This document shows, in pieces, positions 22,772-33,830 of a stretch of 64,000 nucleotides of DNA; within the stretch, counting starts at the first letter, position 1, and every line of letters begins with the position of its first letter. The translations under genes and the position numbers were made by a program. Source of the stretch: Isoetes taiwanensis (taxonomy: Eukaryota > Streptophyta > Lycopodiopsida > Isoetales > Isoetaceae); the NCBI GenBank assembly GCA_021234155.1, contig JAJEKV010000014.1:9569563-9633562 (forward strand), written 5' to 3'. The notes under the pieces were generated by a model. It did not search any database. It saw only the letters and a list, made by a program, of their open reading frames with translations, and had not been told where the DNA came from.

Positions 22772-25700
22772 TTGAACTGCAACAACCCGATTCCTACGCC
22801 ACCCGTCCCATTCCAATTTCCACCGAACCGATTCCTAAACCCACCCGCGCCTTTTCTGAAGCACACGGCTATGGCGCTTAATCCGGTTGTGGATCAATCC
22901 GGTTCATACTTTGAATCATTTAATTTGGAAGCAAATCTGCCTAAAATCTCAAACCGGAGCACAGGTGTGAGAAAGAGAACTCCAGAACAAGAACGGGATC
23001 ATAAAAGACGCCAAAGGAAAAGAAAAAGGGAAGCTAAAGAAGAATTAGCAAAAATTGCATCAGCTGAGGGAGGATCCACCAGAACGGCCTCTACTAGGCG
23101 TCGGATGGTGTTGAAATTATTATCTTCATTTCATAGCACCACTAAAGGCTTGGCTGAAAGTGATAAGAAAGAGGTTTTACGAGATTTCCTGGAAGATGAC
23201 ACAATGGACAGCGTACTTGGTGAAGAGCTGAAAGATTTGCAAGCCATAAGCATTGTGGTCGGCAACCTCAGGGCTTCCATTCAACTTATGAAGAAGTCTA
23301 ACAGCAATGACAGTTTAGCAGCCAAGAGTAGTTGCCTTGCTATGGCCATAAGAGGAAGCATTACCGAAAGTGCTAATCCTGTCAGTGCTCGGGGTTTTGG
23401 TAAACTGCTGGGTGTTCATCCTAGGAATCTTACCAAAGCAAAATTGAAGAGGGAAGAGATAGATTGCAAAGGGGGGAAATGGGTTTTGTACAAAAGAGTT
23501 AGAAGAGCAGATGCAATTCCCAATTCTGTCATAGAACTTGTGCAGCAATTTTGGACCGAAAACAGTAGGGTCTCTCCAAATACAAAGGATGTTAAGTTCA
23601 GAATATTGGAACGAAATGTAAGAGAGGATCATGCCCTCACTATCTGGAAGAATCACAGATTATTTCATTTCTTCATCTTCACCACATTTTTAATTGTTAA
23701 TGTGGTATGTGGTATGTGGTTAGTGATTGCTTGTGATATGTGGTTGGTGTGGTTAGTGATTGCTTGTGGTATGTGGTGCCTATTAATGCTGTGATATATG
23801 ATATGTGCTGCCTAGTGTAGTGAGGCACGTGGTGTAAAATAAATGCTGTAAATATATGCTTTGTGGTGCCTAGTGTGGTGAATAACATGGTGTAAAATAC
23901 ATGCTGTAATATATGCTAGTGTGGTGAAAAATATGGTGTAAAATAAATGCTCTAAATATACGCTTTGTGGTGCCTAGTGTGGTGAATAACATGGTGTAAA
24001 ATAAATGCTGTAATATATGCTATGTGGTGCCTAGTGTGGTGAATAACATGGTGTAAAATAAATGCTGTAATATATGCTATGTGGTGCCTAGTGTGGTGAA
24101 AAATATGGTGTAAAAATAAATCTTTGTAATATATGCTATGTGGTGCCTAGTGTGGTGAAAAATATGGTGTACAATAAATTATGTAATATATGCTTTGTGG
24201 TGCCTAGTGTGGTGAATAACGAGGTGTAAGATAAATGTCTGTAATATATGCTATGTGGTGCCTAGTGTGGTGGAAAATGTAGTGTGCAATAAATATGCTG
24301 ATCACCTTGTTATCTTCCTTGCAGTTGCAATTGTTCAGGAAATTCAAGACGGAACATCCTAGTGTTATGATCAAATAGAGGATGTTTGAAAAGCTGAAAC
24401 CATGGTTTGTTGTAAAATTAAAGGACTTCAATAGTTGCTGCTGTATATACCATGTTAGAATGCAGATGCTAATAGATGGCTTCAATAGTATGAGAACTAA
24501 GCACCCAAAAAGCTGCAGCTGCACTTGTCAACTTTGCAGGTCAGACATATATGGTGAATGCATGGCCCGAATACAAAATAAAGTAGCACAAGAAGTCTGT
24601 GGCAGGGAATTTTATGTGAGAAAACTAGCTTCCAACCTTACCATAAGAAGGAATGCATTCTGGGTGAGTGTAAAGAGTGTGGGATTAAGAAGTTCCCTAT
24701 CTGCCCACATGAACAATCTAGTGATAGTGGCATGGTGAAGTGGGAATACCTAGACTATGAAAAAACTGAATTAAGAGATGGCAGCAAAAAGTCTAAGCTC
24801 GTTCACCAACACAATGAAACTGCAAGTCTTCCACTGATGAACAAAATGTTGGAGAAGCTTCCAAATTTTCCTTTACACAACTTCAGATATAAGTGGCAGG
24901 TGGGCCAGTACAAAGAACTCCTTGATAACTTGCCTGGAGATGCTTACCTATCCGTGGTTGACTTCGCAGAGAATTATACTTTTAAGGAGCAGAATGAAGT
25001 TCAATCCATGACACACTTTTTGTTCAACATTGTTTTATGAAACATTTTGAGTACTTAAAGCAGAAAGGCAATGTCCCCAAACAGCACTACGTATTTTCAG
25101 ATGGTGCTGCATCACAATTCAAAGCATCCAGACCATTTTATTTTGTTGGAAGGTACAGTTGTGATACAGAGGTCAACATGATGTGGAACTTCTTTGGATC
25201 AAACCATGGAAAAGGTGAACATGATGGGAAGGCAGCAGAATTGAAAAGATGGATACGAGGTCTACAACTTAAACATCCTGACATTAAACTAGATAATGCC
25301 CATGATGTGGTGAAAATTGCAGAGAAACAATTTCAATGTGGTACATCTGAGTGGACTGAAAATGGAAGAAAAGTTCGGAGATACTTCTGGGAAATAAAAC
25401 CTGAGGATATCAACAGGAAAAAGGCTTGGGGTGCAGAGACAATTCCAGAAACCAGGCAAATTCATTCAGTCCATGGATTCAACACAGGAAATCTGACACA
25501 ACTACATACCAGAAAGCTATCATGTTTTTGCAGCAATTGTTTGGATGGAAAATGAGACATGTGTGAGAATAAATTGTATGTAGATGAATGGAACCTTGTA
25601 GTCGTTGAACCATCCTCCAATGTTCATGCAGATGTGGAAGAGACCCGCAAGTCTACCAGGCCACTATACTCAACCTTGGCAAATGTACTTGCAGAAGCAC

Positions 25701-26104
25701 TCAGAAAAGGAGACAACTTTGCAGTTGCTGCACCTAAAGGGAATGAGGAGGATTCTGTATTTTGGATGTTGCTATGCACCAAGCCAAAATTTGAAGTTGA
25801 AAATGACTTCAAGCAGAACGGAAACTGGTTTGTGAGAGGTGAAACCGTTGTGGAGGGCATTTACTATAGAAAGAAGCCTCAATCAAAGGTGATGTATGAG
25901 CTGTGCACAAACGAATCTAAGTCACTTGTATTCTCTACTCAAATTTGTGCTATTCGAGTTCCCATGCAGCAGATCAAGAAAGGTGCTCGAACTGTTTACA
26001 GGCTAGACCAGGCAGATGAGAAAAAGATTCTAGAAAACTTGCCCGAGGTTTTATCTGATAAAGATATCATGTCTGATGAAGATATCATGTCTGATGAAGA
26101 ATAG
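22772..26104 (+). pseudogene. DDE-like transposase, broken, with one intron
   Basis: Exon 1 (22772 to about 23650; the ATG at 22871 in MALNPVV is also possible) encodes a basic Lys/Arg N-terminus (about residues 67-90) and an RVSPNTKDVKF-type segment. The intron appears to end at the acceptor TTGCAG (exon from 24325). Exon 2 has a Cys/His cluster (CCCIYH, CTCQLC, and CKECG with CPHE in another frame), then VVDFAENYTF with a likely first Asp and FSDGAASQFK with a likely second Asp. HGKGEHDGKAAELKR follows and may hold the third acidic residue. Breaks are a TAG at 24376-24378, a frameshift near 24660, and a frameshift with missing residues near 25005. It would cut and join DNA at the element ends. 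The acidic triad is my reading, not proven. A Glu/Asp-rich tail with two repeats of SDEDIM ends it. Confidence 0.7.
23690..24300. repeat. Minisatellite inside the transposase intron
   Basis: About nine copies by eye of a roughly 55-62-bp unit. It is built from GTGGTGCCTAGTGTGGTGAA, then TATGGTGTAAAATAAATGC and GTAATATATGC. Each unit carries two or three GTGGTG motifs. It begins with simpler GTATGTGGTTAGTG repeats. Confidence 0.9.
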
Positions 26105-26334
26105 TTTTTGATAGAGCTACAGTATGACGTCAGCTGAGATCCTAAATTCATTGTTGAACACATTCTTACAGGTTAGGAAATGATTCAGAAATTTTGAATA
26201 TATGTTGTTGTGTCTTGCCTTGTTTGGGAATAATATAAGAAACTCAATTCCATGCTCAATTGCATTTTGATGTCCCTTGTTTCAATGTAATATGTTTGCT
26301 TTTGATGTAATATGTAGTTGTATTTTGATGTCTT

Positions 26335-26425
26335 TGATGTAACATGTTTCACCACATGAGTCACCACGTCAGGTTCACCACATGTGTCACCACATGTGTC
26401 ACCACATGTTTCACCACATGTTTCA
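26335..26425. repeat. CACCACATG cluster
   Basis: Six CACCAC words, most of the form TCACCACATGTG or TTTCACCACATGTTTCACC, spaced 12-16 bp apart. They lie just after the transposase gene. Confidence 0.85.
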
Positions 26426-26567
26426 CTTTCTGGCTCTTCCCCCGAGCCAGATAGATCCTTCTGAACAGCTTTTCCACTTTTCTTTTCCTTTTCCTTAACT
26501 TCTCTCGGTCCCATCAATTCCCCTCGTCATCCTTTGGCTGACATCTATACCCAAAAATCATTAGGGG

Positions 26568-27395
26568 ATGGCGAAAATTAATGACCTCGGGCAACCCAAA
26601 AGGCCCGAGGTGCCATTCTTCTGGCTCCCGACCGAGTTTACAGTTTACAGCAGTTCGGGAGCAGCTTACAGTTTACAGCAGCATCTACTTCGGAAGCAGT
26701 TTACAGTTTACAGTTGGGAAGCAATTTACAGTTTACAGCAGCTACAGTTCGGGTGCTTCGACATGGCCAACTTCACCTCCTGGATGCTGTAAAACCAAGG
26801 AGTACCGGAATGGGATAATGTGACCAGAGAAGAAGAGCCCCTAATACCTAGGCGTGTTGTCCCGATTTTCACCAATGCAGAATAGATGGACATCATCAGG
26901 CAACAGAAATTTCTCTATTCACCGGATGAAAATATGACCACAGAAATGCTGAAAGCTCTCACCAGGAGGATGAATTGTACATCAAACCTCCAGAACCTCT
27001 CTCCTTACTCTGCTGCCACTGAAATTTTTAAGAACGAGCATCTTTGGCCTATTTCTCATACTATTGACCAGGATCTGCAAAGGTTGAAACCTTTTCTCCT
27101 TAATGGCTACCAAGCCTTTACGCTAGACAGGTTCTTGTTTAGTTATGATAGGTTGTTTACAGAGGACCAATTCCTTCACTTCAGGGATATGTTCTATCAT
27201 CACAAGGCCAAGCAGGATGCACATGGAGAAGCTGCCATTCTGTTTGGTAACACTGCACCATTATGGTTTTTTGCTTTCCCTCCGGAATGGGAGGAAATAG
27301 GCTGGCAAGCTGACCCGGTGGCCACTGATCTAGTGATCATAGAAGAGGACGAGGAGGAGCTGGACCCAAATCTCTTTTTGATAGATCCACAGTAA
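26568..27395 (+). CDS. Unrecognised element ORF (two in-frame-like pieces)
   Basis: The main piece (26886-27395, 169 residues from MDIIRQQKFL) is preceded by a piece starting at 26568 or 26581 whose reading is broken by a stop just before 26886. The protein has TTEMLKALTRR, aromatic segments (LWFFAFPPEWEEIGW) and an acidic end (EEDEEELDPNLF). I see no known domain. Its place between transposase and other cargo, and the same Glu/Asp-rich end style, suggest it is an element protein. A TACAGTTTACAG repeat lies in its 5' part (26636-26745) and may have disrupted the original start. Confidence 0.45.
26636..26745. repeat. TACAGTTTACAGCAG short repeat
   Basis: Several copies of TACAGTTTACAG separated by CAGTTCGGGAGCAGC-like spacers. 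Confidence 0.85.
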
Positions 27396-27774
27396 GGCAA
27401 TGTATATAAGACCAGGAATGAAAGCAATGTATATAAGAAGTTTTGTTTCTCATGTAATCTGAAATGTTTAATACAAATCATTTTATATGTTTAATATAAA
27501 TCTTCAGTCTTCAATCTTCACTCTTTAATAGACTAAGGGGAAAGGTACAGTCACAGTGGCTGGATTTGGTGGGAGCAGGGTGAAAGTGACACATAGAAAA
27601 GTTACATTAAGGATGAACATAATGGGACAGAGAAACACATGATGAAACCCAACATTGGAAATCTGTCACATCAAATGCAGGGTCAATCATTCACAAGCTG
27701 GCTCGGCAGGAAGCATTGGACGGAAACCCTAAATCTAGTTTTGCATGCAGACATTGGCTTATCCCAATCCAGCT

Positions 27775-28443
27775 ATGGCGGAAGAAGACAGAAGGAGAAC
27801 ACGAGCACAAACAATTTCGCCAGTTCAAATGCAGTCGCATCTGGTAGAACCTATACTGGAGCAAATAAACCAGGAACAGAGGCGGATATTAGAGGAGCAG
27901 GGCCACCGGAGGATCCATGAATTCCGAGGTATTCTAGGCTTAAAACATAGGTTAATTCCTGATAGGCTTAAAGACTTAGAAGCCAAGGCAGTGACAGGCG
28001 GTTCCCTTTCTTTGTAGTAGAACGTGATTTCTATATTACTAATCTTAATATTTGTGCTGATGTGCTACACAGATGGGCAGAGTAGATTGAATAGGTTTGG
28101 TGCTGCTGATAGGATGATGGGGAATGCTGAATACTCAGATGAAGAAGAATCCCGGCTTTCTGAGCTTGAGCAGGTAGAAACTTTTAAGGCACTTAGAAGG
28201 GAGATGGTGCATGCCAAAGCCATCAAAAAAGTGCTGAAGCAGCATGAATTGTGGAGGTTCAATAGCCTGAAGCCTTACTTTCAGAACTTATACCACAAAT
28301 GGCAGCAAAGAAGGGAGGCCCATGTCCTCCTCTTATTGGACTTCACTAACTACAGTACTACCACGCTAGACATGTTGCTGAAGATGTTTGGCAGGAATGA
28401 GGTCCCTGATTTAACCATGCAGGATGTGGAGGAAATGGTCTAG
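27775..28443 (+). CDS. Unrecognised element protein, possibly two exons
   Basis: An ATG at 27775 in good context (GCTATGGCGG) opens MAEEDRRRTRAQTISPVQMQ and stays open to 28014. A second open stretch runs from about 28072 to 28443 (GQSRLNRFGAADRMMGNAEY through an acidic SDEEESRLSELEQVE to DLTMQDVEEMV). A splice from GGCG/GTTCCC near 28000 to the acceptor CTACACAG (28072) would keep frame, but the donor is weak, so the join is uncertain. The protein is highly charged and mostly helical, with no known domain. It may be an accessory DNA-binding or assembly protein of the element. Confidence 0.4.
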
Positions 28444-29366
28444 AACTGAACTTGAAAAAAAGAAAAACTTGGTCCAAAAATTTTGCTCATCGATATGTAT
28501 GTAAGACATCTAGATAATTTTGTTAAAAGGCCCATGAATCTGTATTCCATGTGTGCTTATGTAATTACTATTCTACCTATTGTGGTAGATTTCCATATGT
28601 ATTTTTATTATTTGAAATATAAAAACAACGTTTGCATCACCACAGTTTTCACCACAATCAGCCAGGGGCATTGACCATTTTTTGACCCGGTCAGAAAATG
28701 GAATGGCTCTCACATTCCTCACAGTATCTTGACTGATTTTGGTGACAGCAATATATGGATCCCAAATTAGGTCCCTGAATTGATATGAGGCCAAAATTCA
28801 TTAAGCTCTGCTTTGTGCAAAGATTCTTGCAAGGCCACTAACTTTTGCTTCAGGGAATTCTGTGTTTTTCTTTTCAGTTTCTTTTGAACTCTATTTCTTT
28901 TGAACCCGAGCCACCCATCTCATATTTTCCTATTTGCTGCTGGTTACCATATTTTGTTAGTGTGCAGATCATAGATTTTGCACCTTGAAATTCCTTGTTG
29001 GCTTTAATGTTTGTTTTGGTGTGCTATTTCAGTAAAGGCATACTTTGCTTTGTACTTTGCATTTTATAATTAATGACAAAAACTTTCATTAACTTGACTT
29101 ATATCTGTACAGAAAAGGATAGAAACAGTTCAGTTAACTGAAAGAACAGTGGAAACTTAGAGAACAGTTAAAGCAAAAAAAATAGTCACAACAGTTGTAG
29201 AGAAGAGGAGTTCTGTCATTAATAAAAAAGCTTTACAAAAAATGGAGTCACAAGGACTATTGCAAAACAAGTTCTGTCTTTAATGAAAAAGCTTTACAAA
29301 AAATAGTCACAAGGACCATTACAAAACAATTGAAACCAGGGATTACAAAAAACAAATCTAAACTAA
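28444..29366. other. Central spacer of the transposon
   Basis: No gene. It holds CATCACCACAG and TTCACCACAAT near 28636-28655, and a duplicated phrase near 29223-29330 (AAAGCTTTACAAAAAAT with GTCACAAGGAC). Convergent gene sets meet here. Confidence 0.5.
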
Positions 29367-29687
29367 TCAGGCCTGGGGCAGGCTTGATCTTCTGGCGGGG
29401 GCCATCCTCAACTCTATATGGAGGTCGTCCTCCATAGCATACATCTTCATTTCTAGCAGTCGCTCCTCGTCGGGATAACCTCGATCGACCCACTCGAGCA
29501 CCCGCATCGAACAGACAGGATGTGCCTCCATGATGAGCTTTTCCACCTCTGGCGGAGTGAACTTGGCCACCACTGTAATCGGGTGGCCTCCAGACGAAGA
29601 CACGGATTCTGACCGTGCTGGCGGCGAACGAGCAGGCACAATGGCCGGGATAGTATTCCTGCGCACTGTAGTCTTGAACCTGGCCAT
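29367..29687 (-). CDS. Unrecognised small element protein
   Basis: An ATG at 29687 sits in strong context (CCGCCATGGCC) and opens 106 residues beginning MARFKTTVRRNTIPAIVPAR. The N-terminus is basic. The middle, FTPPEVEKLIMEAHPVC, and the Asp/Glu-rich helix DEERLLEMKMYAMEDDLHIE look globular. The reading frame also runs upstream to 29912, but that part has a composition unlike coding sequence and includes CACCAC repeats. No family is recognised. It is the first gene of the minus-strand set of the transposon. Confidence 0.5.
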   Translation of the reverse strand: MARFKTTVRRNTIPAIVPARSPPARSESVSSSGGHPITVVAKFTPPEVEKLIMEAHPVCSMRVLEWVDRGYPDEERLLEMKMYAMEDDLHIELRMAPARRSSLPQA

Positions 29688-29875
29688 GGCGGAATGAACG
29701 ATGGGGATGGAGTGAACGAGATAGACGGAATGGACGGAATGAAGCTGCAGGGCAGAATTTTGGGAATAAAAGGGATGCAAAATCGTAGGCATGCATACGA
29801 TTTTGGGAAATGAGGCAGAAGAGGAAAGGGCGTTTGCATGCATACGATTGCACACCTCGGGAGCCGAGCCACCCA

Positions 29876-29995
29876 CCACATGATTCACCATATGTACCAT
29901 TTGCATCACCACAGTATCACCACAGTAATATTCACCACATGCACCACATGATTCACCACATGCACCATTTGCATCACCACATCTATCACCACATT
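29876..29995. repeat. CACCACA cluster
   Basis: About nine CACCACA/CACCAC words in 120 bp (TTCACCACATGCACCACATG and similar, with ATCACCACAGTATCACCACA), upstream of the small minus-strand gene. Confidence 0.88.
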
Positions 29996-30554
29996 GTCAT
30001 TTTCATCTAGATGTCTCTTTGAATACATCTTTGAATCTTTGAATACATCAATTTCTTCTGGAGATTTGAACTCCACCAGAGTGTTGCTCTGGTCAGCCAA
30101 AAAAGTCTATTGTATACAATAGTATACAACAATGTACATTATAGTGTCAATGAAAGAATAGGTTACAAGAATAACCTCTTTGGTTACAATAATACAAACA
30201 ATAGATTACAAGTAAAGATCTATTGATCTGTCAACCTCAGCTTCATTACTAGAGCAACTGTGCTTCACAACATCAATCATCATTCTGCGCGTGTCCAACA
30301 GCTCCCCACTAGAAATTGGTACACCCTGCAACAAACATATCAGGCCTCACATTGGATGAGTAATACCTTCAAATTTATGAACTCACCTTGCATTGGGATA
30401 GTATGTCCAAGTCTCGCATTACTGCAGCCACAACTTTCTTTACAAAGACACATATAGCGGGGATCACACGACCAAGAATCGACCGTGAGTGGGGAACTTG
30501 TAATTCTCTTGTGGTGCAGCTTTTATGGTGCTTGGGAATTTTGTGTTTGCATCC
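29996..30554. other. Spacer within the transposon
   Basis: No supported gene. Runs such as ACAATAGTATACAACAATGT near 30115 are AT-rich. The overlapping frames at 30260-30570 show no domain. Confidence 0.45.
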
Positions 30555-30893
30555 TCAACAAAACTCATGACAAAGCTCTGAGCCCTTATACATTTCTAGG
30601 TCACAAAAAATGGTACACACCGGGCTGACATTTAACCGGGCTGACCTCCAAGACCTACAATGACATACACCGCCCAAAGGTCGCCGATAACATGTTTGCC
30701 GCGTAATGGTACATTCAAAATTGCAAGTTGAGGGTTCAACAGTTTGTCCTTTGAAGCATGCTCGCTTCGACAAGAATGTGTAAATGAGCGGATCCATGAA
30801 ATGGAACCTCGCTTCCATGTCATGCATGATGCGTAATTGGTGCATATACCGCCAAAGTCCAAGGTCCGGTAAAACAAGATGATTTAAAAACAA
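30555..30893 (-). CDS. Unrecognised element ORF, Cys-rich
   Basis: An open frame of 112 residues contains HLVLPDLGLWRYMHQLRIMH, MEARFHFMDPLIYTFLSKRA and a Cys-containing part (CNFECTITRQTCYRR, CHCRS). An overlapping frame (30877-30632) is a shadow or a frameshifted continuation. The first two thirds look like real protein sequence. The end may be intronic. No known domain. It is probably a downstream exon of the minus-strand gene that starts near 32230. Confidence 0.35.
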   Translation of the reverse strand: MFLNHLVLPDLGLWRYMHQLRIMHDMEARFHFMDPLIYTFLSKRACFKGQTVEPSTCNFECTITRQTCYRRPLGGVCHCRSWRSARLNVSPVCTIFCDLEMYKGSELCHEFC

Positions 30894-31246
30894 CGTAAGA
30901 CTTCAAATCCGAGTTGTTTATATTAAATTACTAACCTCATGAAGAAATGGACTATCCTGTCACTGAACCAATCCCTACTTTTCTCCAATATTCTGATTGA
31001 ATCTTGATCAAGTACAAGAGGCTCCTGCTGTCCTTTAAACACTTTAAGTGGCAAGTGTTCTAGTCAGATGTGCGCTCTTAACACTGCAGTCCTCGTGCTG
31101 GTGGTGTAAGTTTACATTCAGCAAATGGAAGATCATTGAAAACCTTGAGGAACATTGAAATAGCCAAGAAATGAACAATTGAAGTAAAACTTTGTTTATA
31201 TTAAAAAGTATAGAGAGGTTACATCATATACACAATAATACTATTT

Positions 31247-31441
31247 CTAGGCTTTAGTTCTATGTTTTTTCATCATATTAATACAAATTTGACTCTCAGT
31301 GTCCATATTCAGCATTTTGTTGCTTTCGACATAACTTTGCACATTCTCTGCCTTCAGCAACCCCTGAAGCCAAACCTTTAGATCATTCACGAGGAAATTG
31401 CCATCTACTATGTCAGGGCTCCAGCTGTTTGGACAGATCAT
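31247..31441 (-). CDS. Unrecognised exon-like ORF
   Basis: 64 residues (MICPNSWSPDIVDGNFLVND, then a helical part LKVWLQGLLKAENVQSYVES). It lies between two other minus-strand open pieces and may be one exon of the same transcript. No family recognised. Confidence 0.3.
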   Translation of the reverse strand: MICPNSWSPDIVDGNFLVNDLKVWLQGLLKAENVQSYVESNKMLNMDTESQICINMMKKHRTKA

Positions 31442-31459
31442 GGTGTTTCTGGAATTGAA

Positions 31460-32235
31460 TCACAATTGATTGTAACTATGCTTGGGCATCTCAATATGAC
31501 AAGGGCGCTCATCTATAAGTGCCTCAGTAGCTTGAAGTTGCTTTTGATCCTCCCTACTCACACCTAAGGCTTGTACCCATGCTGTAGAAAATTCATGACA
31601 GCAATTCTCAATGCAACAGTGATTACAAATCCTGCAAAGTGAACGCAAATTTGTCAATGAGAATACAATTATACTAAGCACTTCAGGAATTTTGTTATGA
31701 AGTACCTCAAGAGGCCGAAAGGACATGGAAGATGGTATTGGTGATCGCATTCGAAGAATCAAAGTTGGTAGTGGTTTCCCCATCCACCGGAGGATCTTGC
31801 CACGTAATGGACAACCACTACCATAATCTTCAGCCTTATCAAGGTCTGGAAGTAGTGGATCCAAGACAAATAAAGGAAGATGGTCCTTGCAAGACAGAAA
31901 CCTCTCTAACCTTGGTTCCAGCACTTTCAATGCTATTGTGTCTGCTTCCCTGCTGACAGCAGATTAAGCTCCTCGATTTTTGTCTGCTCAAGTTCTGGTA
32001 ATAGTTCCTTGAGCTCAGCCTCTGTATCTTGGCATATAGCCCAAATACCGTCTGCACGACTTGGTTTATCCTTAATCATTCCTTCCCATTTTTTAAATCT
32101 TTATTCATCTTCTGACCTGGAACTCAAGGTGTTGAACCTTCATTTGTAGCACCTCGCAGTTTTGATCACAAGTTTGCAACCTTGCCTTACAATCAATCAC
32201 TTCGATCTTGTAGAGTTGATCCATTCTCCCAAAGG
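31460..32235 (-). CDS. Coiled-coil element protein, in pieces
   Basis: Starting near 32221 the minus strand reads MDQLYKIEVIDCKARLQTCD. A second piece follows from about 32075 (MIKDKPSRADGIWAICQDTE and a Glu/Leu-rich coil). A third runs 31930-31460 (MKVLEPRLERFLSCKDHLPL, FVLDPLLPDLDKAEDYGSGC, CRICNHCCIENCCHEF). A GTCAGAAG donor near 32118 could join the first two pieces. The third is in a different frame, so introns or frameshifts remain unresolved. The Cys cluster could bind zinc. Function unknown. The charged, helical character matches the other cargo proteins of this transposon. Confidence 0.4.
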
Positions 32236-32269
32236 TGTCCTGTTGAATTCAACCGAAAGTAATCCAAGG

Positions 32270-32840
32270 TTAGTACCACATGACACAACAGGCACCACTT
32301 TACACACCACAAATTCCATCATGACAAACTTTGCACCACAAATGGCGTCATATTCACCACATATGGTGTGGCATGTGGCACCAAAATGGTGCCACATGCC
32401 ACACCACATATGGCACCACAATGCACCCAAAGCACCACATATGGCGTACATCCATTACCCAAGACCACAAATGGCGTCAAAGACACCACATGTAGTGCAA
32501 AATGTGGATCCATAGTGGTGCCACATTAGACACCACATGTGGCACCACAATGCACGTAAAAGCACCACATCCGTGGACATCCACCACCCCATATGTGGCA
32601 CATAGCGTGGTGCAATATTTAGCGCAGCTAGCTTGGCACCACATATGGCGCATAATCCACCATTCACAAGTATCACCATATCTAACATCACATATGACAC
32701 TAAGTATAGAAACATATGGAAGCCAATTCACTATTCAGATAAGGTACCACGTTTGGTACTATATATGACACTACATATGCTACAAACTATATTATTAACA
32801 TATAATTGGCACCATATGACTGTCCTATAACATATTTGGA
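32270..32840. repeat. CACCACATATGG array with perfect hairpin
   Basis: Many copies of CACCACATATGGC(A/G)(C/T) and related words over about 550 bp. Within it, 32364-32382 and 32388-32406 are perfect 19-bp inverted arms (TGGTGTGGCATGTGGCACC) with a 5-base loop AAAAT. Confidence 0.88.
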
Positions 32841-32991
32841 GCTACATACTACTGTGAACTGAAATTATCCACCACATCTCGAAACTAGCAGCACAAATTT
32901 CCTACACATAAATGAAGAAGTAAGTGGTGTACCTGATTGTTCAAGCTTGCTAGACCTTTCTGGAAAATAACAGTTCCAATATTAAATTGCA

Positions 32992-33600
32992 TCATATGGT
33001 GGTTCCAGAAGAAGAGGGTTGAAAAGTACCTATTTTTTCAGTGATTTTCCCCGAGATTCTTCCGACAGCTTGAGGAGGCTTGAATTGTGGCCTAGTCATT
33101 TCAAGAGAGGAAGCATCATCTGTGGCATTTTGCTCTACTTCCTCACTATTTGAAATGCTTGCATGCTTCCTCTTACATTGGGACGGGAGAGGGCTTGCAC
33201 CCTTTTTTCTCTTAATCAAGTTGCCGAAACTCAACCGGTTTTATTTCTTTTCCTTTTGTGTGAAGGTAATACGCTAACAACCATAGCCTCAGTGAGGCCA
33301 TGCCTCCCCGTGCACACGCCCTTTGTGTGATTTTCCCCAGAAAGGGACATATATTCATTATACCTCCTCCTTGCTCGATTCTTCAACCTTGCATGATGAA
33401 ACAAAACAATATTTTAAACAACAGAGAATCATGGGCATCCCCGATCTAGAATGCAACCCACCCGTAAGTGGATTTCCACGTACTTTCGGTCCCCAAACGG
33501 ACTTCGATTTCTTCTTGTGTGGCGTAATGCTTTTCTTTGCCTTGCCCATTTCCTTGTAGGTGTATCCCGTGGCATTCAAGTCCGGTATGATCAGAGCCAT
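32992..33600 (-). CDS. Basic, NLS-bearing element protein, probably two exons
   Basis: The first piece starts at the ATG at 33600 (MALIIPDLNATGYTYKEMGK) and continues with a very basic stretch, AKKSITPHKKKSKSVWGPKV. The second piece (about 33234-32992) carries RKKGASPLPSQCKRKH, a candidate bipartite nuclear signal. It then has NSEEVEQNATDD and KPPQAVGRISGKITEKIG, before a GTACTTTT donor-like site. The exact junction between the pieces was not resolved. It lies next to the right TIR, the place where DNA-binding accessory genes often sit. No known domain. Confidence 0.4.
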
Positions 33601-33830
33601 TTCGTGATCGATCTTCTTGCCAGAAATCAGAAATGGTCTTGCCGGATTAAGGGAGCGGGATCTGAGTTTTTGGGGGAAAATGAAAACAGGCATCGTGTAA
33701 TTAAGAAAAAACAAAATTTTGAATAAGTAATCATGTGTATATTTGAAAAAATAACTGCCTCTCCCACTACAAATTCGGTAGTTCCCACCACACTTAGCAC
33801 CCAAAAATGTGGTGCTAAAATGCACGTTTT

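Noticed and set aside
26335-26425. CRISPR-like spaced repeats of CACCACATG
   Set aside because: Spacers are only a few bases, units are degenerate, and this is a plant transposon; it is a motif array, not a CRISPR.
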